DNA of 64,000 bases from Geothrix paludis (GTDB lineage Bacteria; Acidobacteriota; Holophagae; Holophagales; Holophagaceae). Where the stretch lies: positions 434,001-498,000 of the forward strand of contig NZ_JAKZLC010000001.1 of assembly GCF_022808815.1 (NCBI RefSeq). Direction: 5' to 3'. A program made the position numbers and the translations under genes. How positions within the stretch are numbered: position 1 is the first letter of the stretch; every line of letters starts with the position of its first letter. Of the stretch, positions 17,540-25,362 are shown in pieces. The notes beneath the pieces were generated by a model. That model was not told the DNA's origin and searched no databases. It saw only the letters and a list, made by a program, of their open reading frames with translations.

Positions 17540-19207
17540 ATGACGCGCCGCGAACGGAACACCCTCCTCGCCCTCTGGTTCTTCCTGGGGCTGCTGCCGC
17601 TGCTGGTGCGTCCGCTCTGGGAGCCGGACGAGGGCCGCTACGCGGAGATCCCGCGCGAGATGCTGGCCACGGGCGACTGGCTGACGCCGCGCCTCAACGG
17701 GGTGCTCTACTTCGAGAAGCCGCCGCTGCAGTATTGGCTGTCCGCCCTTGGCATGAAGCTCTTCGGGCAGAACGGCGCCGCCGCCCGGCTGCCCCTGGCC
17801 CTGGCCTCGGGCCTCATGATCTGGGCGGCCTGGCGGCTGGCCAGGCGTCTCGGCGCCCGGGATGCCCGCTGGGCGCCCTTCATGGCCGCGACTGGACTGC
17901 TGGCGTTCCTCGTGGGGCAGCTCCTCACGCTGGATGCCCTGTTCAGCGCCTTCCTGGTGGCGGCCCTGGCGGCCCTGGTCGAGGCCGTGGCCCAGCGCCG
18001 GGAGGGGAAGGGCGGCCTGGGCTGGACGCTGGCGGCCTTCACGCTCATGGCCGGGGCCATGCTCACCAAGGGGCTGGCCCAGGTGATCCTCGTGGGGGGC
18101 ATCCTGGTGTTCTCGCTGCCCTTCGGCTGGAAGGACGCCGCCCTCCGACGGGCCATCCTGCGAACGACCTTCGATCCCCTGGGATGGCTGCTCTACCTGG
18201 TGCTGGTGTCGCCCTGGTTCTGGTTCGTGGACCGCGCCAATCCCGGTCACGCGCAATTCTTCTTCATCCACGAACACTTCACCCGCTTCCTGACCCATGA
18301 ACATGCCCGCCAGGGCTCGAACAACTGGCTGCTGGACAAGCTCTATTTCATCGGGATCCTCGCGGTGGGGTTGCTGCCCTGGCTGTCGATCTCGATGGTC
18401 GGCCTCAAGCGCGCCTGGACCTTCCTGAAGGGCAGGGGGCCGCAGGGCCAGGACCCTCTGGCCCGGTGGATCGTCGGCGCCACCTTCATGGGGTTCGCCT
18501 GGCCTCTGGCCTTCTTCAGCCTGTCCGGGTCGAAGCTGCCGCCCTACATCCTGCCCGTCCTCGTTCCCCTGGCCGCCCTGGCCTGCGCCTTCGAGCACGA
18601 GAGCGAAGCTCCCACGGCCCTGCGTCGCATGGGCTGGGAACTGATGGGGTTCGGCGTCCTCTTCCTCCTGGCTGCCGTGGCCCTCCGCACTGGCATGCAT
18701 GGATCCTGGTGGTTGGTGCTGCCCGGTCTGGCCTTCATCGGGCTGGGCCTCTGGGCCCGCCACCTCAAGGTCCTCACCGGACCGCGCCTCATGGTCTCCA
18801 TGGGGACCGCCCTGTGGCTGCTGACGGCGGCCGCTCAGGTGGCCGTCGGTCCCGGCAAGTCCGTGGCCGATCTGGCCCGCTCGGCCCCGCAGGGAGCCCA
18901 GTGGATCAGCTACGGCAACTATTTCCAGGGTCTCCCCTTCTATGCCCGCACCCGGGCGGTGGTGGTGGCGGGCACCGGTGAGCTGGCCTATGGCCGCGAC
19001 CACCTGGGCTCGGCGGCGCCCCGCTGGTTCAACGAAAACCCTGATGCCCTGGGCGCCATGGCGGACCTCCTGAGGGCCGAGGCGCCGGAGCGCCCCGTGT
19101 TCGTCATGGCCAAGGCCGCCAACTGGAAGGAACTCTCCCCGGAGGAAAGGGCGCGCTGGGAGGTGGTGGGCCAGAGCCAGGCCGCGGTGGTGGCCAGGCG
19201 GCGCTAA
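17540..19207 (+). CDS. ArnT-like glycosyltransferase (GT39/GT83 family membrane enzyme)
   Basis: 555-residue polytopic membrane protein with about a dozen hydrophobic segments. WEPDEGRYAEIPREML at the first periplasmic loop carries the Asp-Glu pair used by GT-C enzymes, and DWLTPRLNGVLYFEKPPLQYW is the ArnT-type extension. ArnT moves 4-amino-arabinose from undecaprenyl phosphate to lipid A; the donor here may differ. A soluble C-terminal domain follows the last helix. TAGCCT ends seven bases before the ATG. A second, shorter homologue lies 0.5 kb downstream beyond an inverted-repeat element. Confidence 0.85.
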   Translation: MTRRERNTLLALWFFLGLLPLLVRPLWEPDEGRYAEIPREMLATGDWLTPRLNGVLYFEKPPLQYWLSALGMKLFGQNGAAARLPLALASGLMIWAAWRLARRLGARDARWAPFMAATGLLAFLVGQLLTLDALFSAFLVAALAALVEAVAQRREGKGGLGWTLAAFTLMAGAMLTKGLAQVILVGGILVFSLPFGWKDAALRRAILRTTFDPLGWLLYLVLVSPWFWFVDRANPGHAQFFFIHEHFTRFLTHEHARQGSNNWLLDKLYFIGILAVGLLPWLSISMVGLKRAWTFLKGRGPQGQDPLARWIVGATFMGFAWPLAFFSLSGSKLPPYILPVLVPLAALACAFEHESEAPTALRRMGWELMGFGVLFLLAAVALRTGMHGSWWLVLPGLAFIGLGLWARHLKVLTGPRLMVSMGTALWLLTAAAQVAVGPGKSVADLARSAPQGAQWISYGNYFQGLPFYARTRAVVVAGTGELAYGRDHLGSAAPRWFNENPDALGAMADLLRAEAPERPVFVMAKAANWKELSPEERARWEVVGQSQAAVVARRR

Positions 19208-19378
19208 GAGGTCGTAACAAAACCCCGCCTGGCTTCATCCCTTCGAGCGAGGGGCGGCGGGCGTCGCGATGCGGCGTCAGGCTCGGATCGCGTAGTCCCC
19301 GCTACGCTCACCTCGCCTTCCTGGCCTCGCTCGCCCGGCGCCCCTCGCGCAGCGCCGTGGGGTTTTGTTACGACCTCT
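19207..19378. repeat. 172-bp inverted-repeat element with perfect 20-bp ends
   Basis: The 20-bp arms at 19207-19226 and 19359-19378 are perfect reverse complements (AGAGGTCGTAACAAAACCCC). Inside, GCGAGGGGCGGCGGGCG is answered by a near-perfect complement on the right, and the centre folds as GCGTAG/CTACGC. The whole piece can form one long imperfect hairpin. It lies between the arnT-like stop and a convergent small gene, so it can terminate both, but its size and terminal repeats also resemble a non-coding mobile repeat. Confidence 0.75.
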
Positions 19379-19446
19379 AAGTCCGCACCTTCACCGCCCC
19401 CTCGCGGGTCGGTTGCTTCTCACTCCGGCTCTGGCGGGAAGAGCGC

Positions 19447-19689
19447 CTACTTCACGGCCTCTTTGACGCCGTGTCCGGCTTCCTTGGCGCCTTTGGCCAC
19501 GCCCTTGCCGGCGGTCTTGGCGCCGCGGCCGACGGCCTTGCCGCCTTCCTTGGCCGCATGGCCCACCGCCTTGCCGCCCTTCTTGAAGCCCTGGCCGATC
19601 TGCCTGGCGGCCTGCTTGATGTCCTCCTTCACGCCATCCGCGGGAACGGGGGCGGCCAGGAGCAGGAGGCTGAGGAGGGCGGGCGCCAT
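19447..19689 (-). CDS. small exported Lys/Gly/Ala-repeat protein
   Basis: 80 residues. A signal peptide (MAPALLSLLLLAAPVPADG) is followed by a low-complexity basic region. In it KAVGHAAKEGG, KAVGRGAKTAG, KGVAKGAKEAG and HGVKEAVK recur with an 11-residue step, the period of amphipathic helices in surface-seeking or LEA-like proteins. I do not recognise a named family; similar KGAKAVG-type small exported proteins occur in many Gram-negatives without a known role. It is convergent with the upstream transferase and divergent from the next one. Confidence 0.6.
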   Translation of the reverse strand: MAPALLSLLLLAAPVPADGVKEDIKQAARQIGQGFKKGGKAVGHAAKEGGKAVGRGAKTAGKGVAKGAKEAGHGVKEAVK

Positions 19690-19724
19690 GCCTTCATTGT
19701 AAGCCCTTTGGGGATCTCCCCACG

Positions 19725-21194
19725 ATGGGGGAAGATGGAGGGATGGACGGACATCCGAACGCCTCGCCCTCCAGGGGCCGCCTCGCGGAGTGGCTGCGGG
19801 CCCACGCGCCTGAGCTGCTCTTCGCCTTGCTGCTGCTGGCGGTGCTGCCCATGCGCGATCTCTGGGCTCCGGACGAACCGGACTTCGCCCAGTGCGTGAA
19901 GGAGATGCGCCTCCGTGGCGACTGGCTGCTGCCCTACCTGAACGGGGTTCCCTACAGCGAGAAGCCCATCCTCTACTACTGGGTGATGAAGGGATCCTCG
20001 GTGCTGCTGGACGCGCTCACCGGCGGGCTGGGCTTCGCGCAGGGCGTGGCCGCCTGGGCCCTCCGCCTGCCCTCCGTGATCGCCGCGGTGGCCTTCCTGT
20101 CCGCCTTCAGGCGCTGGGCCGTCCGCTTCCTGGAACCGGGGACGGCGGAGCCGGCGGCCTTGGTTCTCGCCACCACGCCCCTCTGGTTCTGGCAGGCCCA
20201 GTTCATCCAGATCGACATGCTCTTTTCCGCCTTGCTGGCCTGGAGCTGGCTGGCTTGGCTGGGGGGCTACCTCCTCCTGCGCGGCCACAGCGCGGAAGCC
20301 ACCCCCGGCGAGCACCGCCGCTGGTTCCTCAAGGCCTATTTCTGGCTGGCCCTGGCCTTCCTGGCCAAGGGGCCGCTGGCGCCGGTGCTGTCCGTCCTGG
20401 TGCTGGCGGCCTTCCTGACCTGGCAGAAGGACCTCGCGGTGCTGCGCCGCGCCGGCATCGTCGCGGGCCTCTGCCTCACCCTGCTGCTGGTGGCGCCCTG
20501 GTACGTGGCCGCGGGCCTCAAGGGCGGAGCCCACTATGCCTATGAGCTGATCATCTTCCAGAACTTCCAGCGCGCCACGCATGCCTGGGACCACATCCAG
20601 CCCTGGTGGAGGTACTTCGAGTATCTTCTGGGCGACTTCTTCCCCTGGGTGCTCCTGCTGCCGGCCTTCGCCCTGGCCGCAGCGGCGGCGGGGGCGGGCG
20701 GAGCGAAGGTGCAGGCCCAGCTGGTGGCCTTCCGGGGGCTGATCCGCCTCATGGCCCTGGCCTTGGGGGCGGGAACAGTGGCCGTGGCGGTCCTGGCCTG
20801 GAGGCGACGGTCCAGGCGCCTCGTTCCCGCGGCGGCCCTGAGCCTGGGGCTGCTCTACCTGGTGGGCGGCACTTGGGGCTTCCGGCTGCTGGATCCGCAG
20901 AAGAGCTACCGCCGCTGGACCGTGGCTGTCCAGCCCCTGATCGCCGGGCGTCAGGTCTTCTACTGGCAGACCATCCGCAGCGGGGTCATGGTCTACACGG
21001 ACCACCTCATGCCCGAGCTGCGGCGGGCCGAAGCCCTGGAGGCTCTCGACCCGGAGGCCCGGCTGGTGGCCCAGCGCAGCGAGTGGGAGCAGGACGCCTG
21101 GGGCATGACCCCGGCCCTGCGCGGCCGGTTCGAGGTGCTGCTGGCCGTGCCCACGGGCGGCGGCGAGATCCTGCTGCTGCGGAGGCGCCCGTGA
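19725..21194 (+). CDS. second ArnT-like GT39-type membrane glycosyltransferase
   Basis: 489 residues (482 from ATG 19743, which directly follows GGAGGG). The same architecture as the enzyme at 17540 is seen: the periplasmic loop WAPDEPDFAQCVKEM has the Asp-Glu pair, then DWLLPYLNGVPYSEKPILYYW, then a run of membrane helices and a soluble tail ending LLRRRP. It is about 70 residues shorter. The GT9 transferase starts within its stop codon (GTGA), and an ArnE-like gene follows in the same way, so these three are one operon. Donor and acceptor are unknown. Confidence 0.83.
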   Translation: MGEDGGMDGHPNASPSRGRLAEWLRAHAPELLFALLLLAVLPMRDLWAPDEPDFAQCVKEMRLRGDWLLPYLNGVPYSEKPILYYWVMKGSSVLLDALTGGLGFAQGVAAWALRLPSVIAAVAFLSAFRRWAVRFLEPGTAEPAALVLATTPLWFWQAQFIQIDMLFSALLAWSWLAWLGGYLLLRGHSAEATPGEHRRWFLKAYFWLALAFLAKGPLAPVLSVLVLAAFLTWQKDLAVLRRAGIVAGLCLTLLLVAPWYVAAGLKGGAHYAYELIIFQNFQRATHAWDHIQPWWRYFEYLLGDFFPWVLLLPAFALAAAAAGAGGAKVQAQLVAFRGLIRLMALALGAGTVAVAVLAWRRRSRRLVPAAALSLGLLYLVGGTWGFRLLDPQKSYRRWTVAVQPLIAGRQVFYWQTIRSGVMVYTDHLMPELRRAEALEALDPEARLVAQRSEWEQDAWGMTPALRGRFEVLLAVPTGGGEILLLRRRP

Positions 21195-22210
21195 TTCCCG
21201 CCGGCGCCCACTGGATCCGCATGCCCCGCTTCGTGGGCGACGCCATCCTGATGCACCAGGCCGCCGCGCCCCTTCTGGCCGCGGGCCAGCCCCTGGTGGC
21301 CTGGGGGCCGGCGGCCACGGTGGAGCTGTTCGAAGGATCCCCAGGCTACGTCGGCGTCGTGGCCGATCCCCCGAAGAAGGCCGGCCTGCTGGAAGGAGCC
21401 CGGTTGCTGCGGAACCACCAGCCGGCCTCCCTGCTGGCCCTGGCCAAGAGCCTGCGCGCCCCGGCCGCCGCCTTCGTGGCGAGGGTGCCGCGGCGGGTGG
21501 GCTGCGGAGACGGAGGGGCCTCCATGCTGCTCACGTCCAGCCTCAAGTACTGGAAGCGGGATGACCATTCCCTCGACCGCTACCGCGACATCGTGTGCCT
21601 CGGCTATCCCGAGCTGGGCTCCCCGGCCTTCCTCCCGTTCCGCCCCAGGGAGGAGAGCCTCGCCTGCGTGGAGGCGGCCCGTCGGGACCACGGCCTCGAT
21701 CGGGATCCTTACGTGGCCTTCGCGATGGGCGCGGCGGCGGGGGCCAAGCGGCTGGGCCTGGACCTCCTGGTGGATCTCGCCCATCGCACCCTGGCGGCGG
21801 GCCTGCGCATCGTGGTGCTGGGCGGCCCCGGGGACGACGTGACCCGGGCCGAGGCCTTCCGCCAGCGCGTGCCCGAGGCGCTGGACCTGACGGCGCGGAT
21901 CCCCTGGTCCCAGAGCGCCGCGTGGCTGGCGGGCGCCCAGGCGGTGCTCGCCAACGATTCCGGGCTGGCCCACCTGGCGGCGGTCGTCGGCACCCCGGTG
22001 GTCGTGGTGTTCGGGCCCACCATCCCGCGGCACACGGCCCCCCGGGGGCCGAAGGTGACCGTGGTGCGCAAGGAGGACCTCGCCTGCCTCGAGTGCCAGA
22101 AGTGGCACTGCCCGCTGCCGGACCACCCCTGCATGACCCAGGTGCCCGCCGGCATCATCTGGGACGCCCTGGAAGCCTACCTCGCCGCCCCTGTCCCGGA
22201 GACCCCGTGA
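21191..22210 (+). CDS. glycosyltransferase family 9 (ADP-heptose:LPS heptosyltransferase-like)
   Basis: 339 residues from a GTG that overlaps the previous stop; GGAGG lies five bases ahead. The C-terminal sugar-nucleotide motif LANDSGLAHLAAVVGTPVVVVFGPT is the GT9 signature, and the N-terminal MPRFVGDAILMHQAA matches the start of heptosyltransferases (usually R-x-x-GD). A Cys-rich loop LACLECQKWHCPLPDHPCM near the end is typical of RfaF-like members. It would add a heptose-like sugar to lipopolysaccharide core in the cytoplasm. The surrounding envelope-sugar genes fit this role. Confidence 0.87.
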   Translation: MIPAGAHWIRMPRFVGDAILMHQAAAPLLAAGQPLVAWGPAATVELFEGSPGYVGVVADPPKKAGLLEGARLLRNHQPASLLALAKSLRAPAAAFVARVPRRVGCGDGGASMLLTSSLKYWKRDDHSLDRYRDIVCLGYPELGSPAFLPFRPREESLACVEAARRDHGLDRDPYVAFAMGAAAGAKRLGLDLLVDLAHRTLAAGLRIVVLGGPGDDVTRAEAFRQRVPEALDLTARIPWSQSAAWLAGAQAVLANDSGLAHLAAVVGTPVVVVFGPTIPRHTAPRGPKVTVVRKEDLACLECQKWHCPLPDHPCMTQVPAGIIWDALEAYLAAPVPETP

Positions 22211-22584
22211 GCCCCAATGTGAAGGCCATTCCCCTGATCGTGCTGGGCGTGCTGCTGAATGCGGCGGCGCAGATCTGCCTGAAGAAGGGCCTCCAGGCCG
22301 CCGGCGGCATGCAGCTGGCCGTGGGCCCTCTGTTCAGGCTGATGCTCGAACCCTGGGTGCTGGCCGGCCTCGCCTGCTACGCCGTGAGCGTGGTCGTGTG
22401 GCTTGGCGCCCTGTCCATGGTGCAGGTGAACTACGCCTATCCCTTCCTGGCGCTCGGGTTCGTCGCCAACGCGCTCATGGCCCGGACTTTCCTCGGCGAG
22501 GCCATGACGCCCATGCGCTGGGTGGCCCTCACGATCATCGTCGTCGGCGTGGGCCTCCAGGCCCTGAGCGGCCGGGGACATTAA
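22207..22584 (+). CDS. EmrE/ArnE-like four-helix transporter
   Basis: 125 residues with four hydrophobic helices, of the EamA/SMR type that includes ArnE and ArnF. NAAAQICLKKGLQ in helix 1, WLGALSMVQVNYAYPFLAL in helix 3 and FLGEAMTPMRWVALTIIVVG in helix 4 fit the family. ArnE/ArnF flip undecaprenyl-phosphate-aminoarabinose to the periplasm, where ArnT uses it. Only one subunit is present, so a homodimer is likely. The GTG start overlaps the GT9 stop. Its position at the end of a GT39-GT9 operon supports a lipid-sugar flippase role by inference. Confidence 0.8.
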   Translation: MSPNVKAIPLIVLGVLLNAAAQICLKKGLQAAGGMQLAVGPLFRLMLEPWVLAGLACYAVSVVVWLGALSMVQVNYAYPFLALGFVANALMARTFLGEAMTPMRWVALTIIVVGVGLQALSGRGH

Positions 22585-22589
22585 GCGCT

Positions 22590-22642
22590 GCGGTCTCCGA
22601 CTCGAGCGTAGCGGTCTCCGACCAGAGTGTAGTGGTCCCCGG
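22590..22642 (+). repeat. 21-bp tandem repeat upstream of purF
   Basis: GCGGTCTCCGA plus ten bases recurs at 22590-22610 and 22611-22631, then a degenerate GTGGTCCCCGG begins at 22632. The 21-bp step is two helical turns. It lies between the ArnE-like stop and the purF start (22693), where a regulator could bind, but chance duplication is possible. Confidence 0.4.
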
Positions 22643-22692
22643 AGGCCGCGGGCCGCTTGGTATCCTGGAGGATCTGTTCCGGGAGGCTGAGC

Positions 22693-24123
22693 GTGTGTGG
22701 CATCGCAGGTGTGTTTGAAGCCGAGGGAGCCACGTCGATCGTCTCCTCCATCCTCTTCGCCATCCAGCACCGGGGGCAGGAGAGCTGCGGAGCCGCCGCC
22801 CGGGACGCCGCAGGCCGCATCGTGGCCCACAAGGGCATGGGGCTCGTGAAGCAGGTGCTCGACGAGGAGGCCCAGGCCCGCCTCTCAGGCGCGACGGCCA
22901 TCGGGCATGTCCGGTATCCCACCGCGGGCTGCAGCGACGTGGCGAACGCCCAGCCCCACGCCATCGAACTCGCGGAGGGGCCGGTCATGGCCATCGCCTC
23001 CAATGGCGACCTCATCAACTACGGAGAGCTGCGGGCGCGCATGGAGCGGGACGGCGTGGTCTTCAAGAGCGACAACGACGCCGAGCTGATCGGCCGGCTC
23101 ATCGCCCTCTACCACGTGCGCGACGGAATGAGCATCGAGCAGGCCATCGCTCGGGTCCAGGGCGAGCTGAAGGGCGCGTTCTCCACGGTGCTGATGTACA
23201 AAGACCGCCTCTACGCCTTCCGCGATCCCCATGGCTTTCGCCCCTTCGTCATGGGCCACCTGGGGCACGATGGGGAGGGCGAGCCCGCCAGCGAGGGCAC
23301 CGTCTTCGCATCGGAGTGCTGCGGCTTCGGCATCATCGGAGCCCGCCGCTTGCGGGAGGTGAAGCCCGGCGAGATCCTGCGCCTGGAGAAGGGCCGGCCC
23401 GTGGTGTCGGTGGCCTCCGCCCCGCTCCGGGCCCGCCACTGCGTCTTCGAGCTCATCTACTTCTCCCGCCCCGACAGCACCATCTTCGGGAAATCGGTCT
23501 ACCAGGCCCGGGAGCGCATCGGAGCCTGCATGGCCGCCAAGGATGGCGCCCTGGCCAACGGCGAGGATCTGGTGGTGATGCCCGTCCCGGACTCCTCCAA
23601 CTTCATCGCCCTGGGGTACGCCAGAACCAAGAAGGCCGAGTTCGGCATGGGGCTGCTGCGGAACCACTATGTGGGCCGCACCTTCATCAAGCCCACTCAG
23701 GCCAGCCGGGACGAGGGTGTGAAGCAGAAGTTCAACCCGCTGCCGGATTTCTTTCCGGGCAAGCGGGTGGTGCTCATCGACGACTCCATCGTCCGGGGCA
23801 CCAGCCTGCGCAAGATCGTGCGGATGGTGAGGTCCGCCGGCGCGAAGGAGATCCACGTCCGCATCGGCTCCCCCAAGGTCATCGGCCCCTGCTTCTATGG
23901 CATCGACACCCCCACCCGCGAAGAGCTCATCGCCAACCGCATGTCCGAGGCGGAGATCTGTGAATACCTGGGCGCCGACAGCCTGCGCTGGCTGGACGTG
24001 GCCGACTTCGAGGGCCTGCTGCCGGGTCGCCGACAAGAGTTCTGCACCGCCTGCTTCGACCTGGACTACATCTACCCGCCCCAAGGGTTCGGAGCCAAGA
24101 CCAACGCGCCGGTGGCGAGGTAG
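22693..24123 (+). CDS. purF: amidophosphoribosyltransferase PurF
   Basis: First committed step of purine synthesis: PRPP and glutamine to phosphoribosylamine. 476 residues from the GTG at 22693, with GGGAGG upstream. This start puts Cys at position 2 (VCGIAGVF), the N-terminal nucleophile after Met removal. IQHRGQESCG marks the glutaminase domain and VVLIDDSIVRGTSLRKIV the PRPP site. Cys residues in RHCVFE, GPCFYGID and FCTACFD match the four ligands of the iron-sulfur cluster in the Bacillus-type enzyme, so this is probably the Fe-S, oxygen-sensitive form. No other pur genes are adjacent. Confidence 0.95.
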   Translation: MCGIAGVFEAEGATSIVSSILFAIQHRGQESCGAAARDAAGRIVAHKGMGLVKQVLDEEAQARLSGATAIGHVRYPTAGCSDVANAQPHAIELAEGPVMAIASNGDLINYGELRARMERDGVVFKSDNDAELIGRLIALYHVRDGMSIEQAIARVQGELKGAFSTVLMYKDRLYAFRDPHGFRPFVMGHLGHDGEGEPASEGTVFASECCGFGIIGARRLREVKPGEILRLEKGRPVVSVASAPLRARHCVFELIYFSRPDSTIFGKSVYQARERIGACMAAKDGALANGEDLVVMPVPDSSNFIALGYARTKKAEFGMGLLRNHYVGRTFIKPTQASRDEGVKQKFNPLPDFFPGKRVVLIDDSIVRGTSLRKIVRMVRSAGAKEIHVRIGSPKVIGPCFYGIDTPTREELIANRMSEAEICEYLGADSLRWLDVADFEGLLPGRRQEFCTACFDLDYIYPPQGFGAKTNAPVAR

Positions 24124-24135
24124 AGGCCAAAGAAG

Positions 24136-24210
24136 AAACGCCAACCGCAGAGAACGCGGAGAACGCAGAGGGAAACCAGGCTTTCTCTGCGTTCTCCGCG
24201 TTCTCTGTGG
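24136..24210. repeat. dispersed CGCAGAGAACGC-type inverted repeat, copy 1
   Basis: The arm CCGCAGAGAACGCGGAGAAC and following bases (24145-24170) is mirrored at 24185-24210 with one mismatch, giving a 26-bp stem. Bases 24136-24170 are also the exact reverse complement of 25312-25346 on the other side of mtnA. This type of repeat is scattered in many bacterial phyla. It may serve as a terminator for purF and mtnA, which converge here. Confidence 0.75.
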
Positions 24211-24226
24211 TGAGATCGCTCTTACT

Positions 24227-25222
24227 TCACCTGCACACCCGGGTCAGCGCCCCGCGTTGGAGCTCGTCCTGGGTGTAGACGCCGCGGTCGAGGACGAGGC
24301 TGGTGACGAGGCCCAAGGGGGTGACGTCGAAGCTGGGGTTCCAGGTGGGCATGCCTTCCGGGGCCCAGCGCCAGGCCCCGTACCCGCGCACTTCGGCCTC
24401 GTCCCGAAGCTCGATGGGGATGGCGGCGCCGTTGGGGCAGGCGAGGTCCACGGTGCTGGAAGGGGCCACAGGATGGAAGGGCACGCCGTGGTGTCGGGCC
24501 TGCACGGCCACGCCGTAGGTGCCCACCTTGTTGGCGAAGTCGCCGTTGGCGGCCACGCGGTCCGAGCCCACCAGCACGCGCTGCACCTTCCCGTCGCGCA
24601 GGAGCAGGGCCGCCATGCTGTCGGTGATGAGCGTCGAGGGGATGCCCAGCTTGCGCAGCTCCCAGGCCGTGAGGCGGCCGCCCTGGAGCAGGGGCCGGGT
24701 CTCATCCGCGTAGACATGGATGCGCTTGCCCTGTTCGTGGGCCCGGCGGATGACGCCCAGGGCCGTGCCGATGCCCGCGGTGGCGAGGCCGCCGGTGTTG
24801 CAGTGGGTGAGGATGCCTTCGCCGTCCTGGATGAGTGCCGCGCCGTGCTGGGCCATGCCTTCGCAGAGGCGCACATCTTCCTCGAAGATGGCCTGGGCTT
24901 CGGCCACGGGATCAGCCGCATCCTTCATGCGGTCCATGGCCCACATGAGGTTCACGGCCGTGGGCCGGGCGGCGCGCAGGGACGTGCAGGCGGTCGCATA
25001 CTCGGAAGCGGAGGCGCCCCGGTGCGCGAAGGTGGCTAGGCTCGCCGCGGCCGCCACGCCGATGAGCGGCGCGCCGCGCACCGCCAGGCGCTTGATGAGA
25101 CCCACCATGACCGCCGGATCGCTGCCGTCCAGCCAGATCTCCGCGTCCGGAAGCTGCGTCTGGTCCAGCACCCAGAGCGTGCGGCCATCGTGTTTCAGTC
25201 CAAGGGATTCAAAAGGGTTCAT
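24227..25222 (-). CDS. mtnA: S-methyl-5-thioribose-1-phosphate isomerase
   Basis: Converts 5-methylthioribose 1-phosphate to the ribulose form, in methionine salvage or the related DHAP shunt. 331 residues from ATG 25222. RGAPLIGVAAA, the catalytic Cys in THCNTGGLATAG, YADETRPLLQGGRLTAWEL and SDRVAANGDFANKVGTYG (with the catalytic Asp) are all intact. The next gene upstream on the same strand is a class II aldolase, separated by a repeat. No mtnC, mtnD or mtnK is visible, so a complete methionine salvage pathway is not shown here. Confidence 0.93.
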   Translation of the reverse strand: MNPFESLGLKHDGRTLWVLDQTQLPDAEIWLDGSDPAVMVGLIKRLAVRGAPLIGVAAAASLATFAHRGASASEYATACTSLRAARPTAVNLMWAMDRMKDAADPVAEAQAIFEEDVRLCEGMAQHGAALIQDGEGILTHCNTGGLATAGIGTALGVIRRAHEQGKRIHVYADETRPLLQGGRLTAWELRKLGIPSTLITDSMAALLLRDGKVQRVLVGSDRVAANGDFANKVGTYGVAVQARHHGVPFHPVAPSSTVDLACPNGAAIPIELRDEAEVRGYGAWRWAPEGMPTWNPSFDVTPLGLVTSLVLDRGVYTQDELQRGALTRVCR

Positions 25223-25266
25223 GGGCAATTCTCAATCCGGCGGGGAGGGGCATGAAAGGTGGATTC

Positions 25267-25346
25267 ACCGCAGAGAACGCAGAGAACCCAGAGGAAGACA
25301 TAAGGGCATTGCTCTGCGTTCTCCGCGTTCTCTGCGGTTGGCGTTT
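25267..25346. repeat. dispersed CGCAGAGAACGC-type inverted repeat, copy 2
   Basis: The left arm begins near 25267 (ACCGCAGAGAACGC) and the right arm is 25312-25346. The right arm is the exact reverse complement of 24136-24170, giving a perfect 35-bp inverted repeat that brackets mtnA. It fills the gap between the aldolase gene and mtnA. Confidence 0.75.
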
Positions 25347-25362
25347 GTCTTTTCAATCGAGT

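Noticed and set aside
22590-22642. CRISPR array
   Set aside because: Only two full units, 21 bases each, without spacers; no other direct-repeat array exists in the window.
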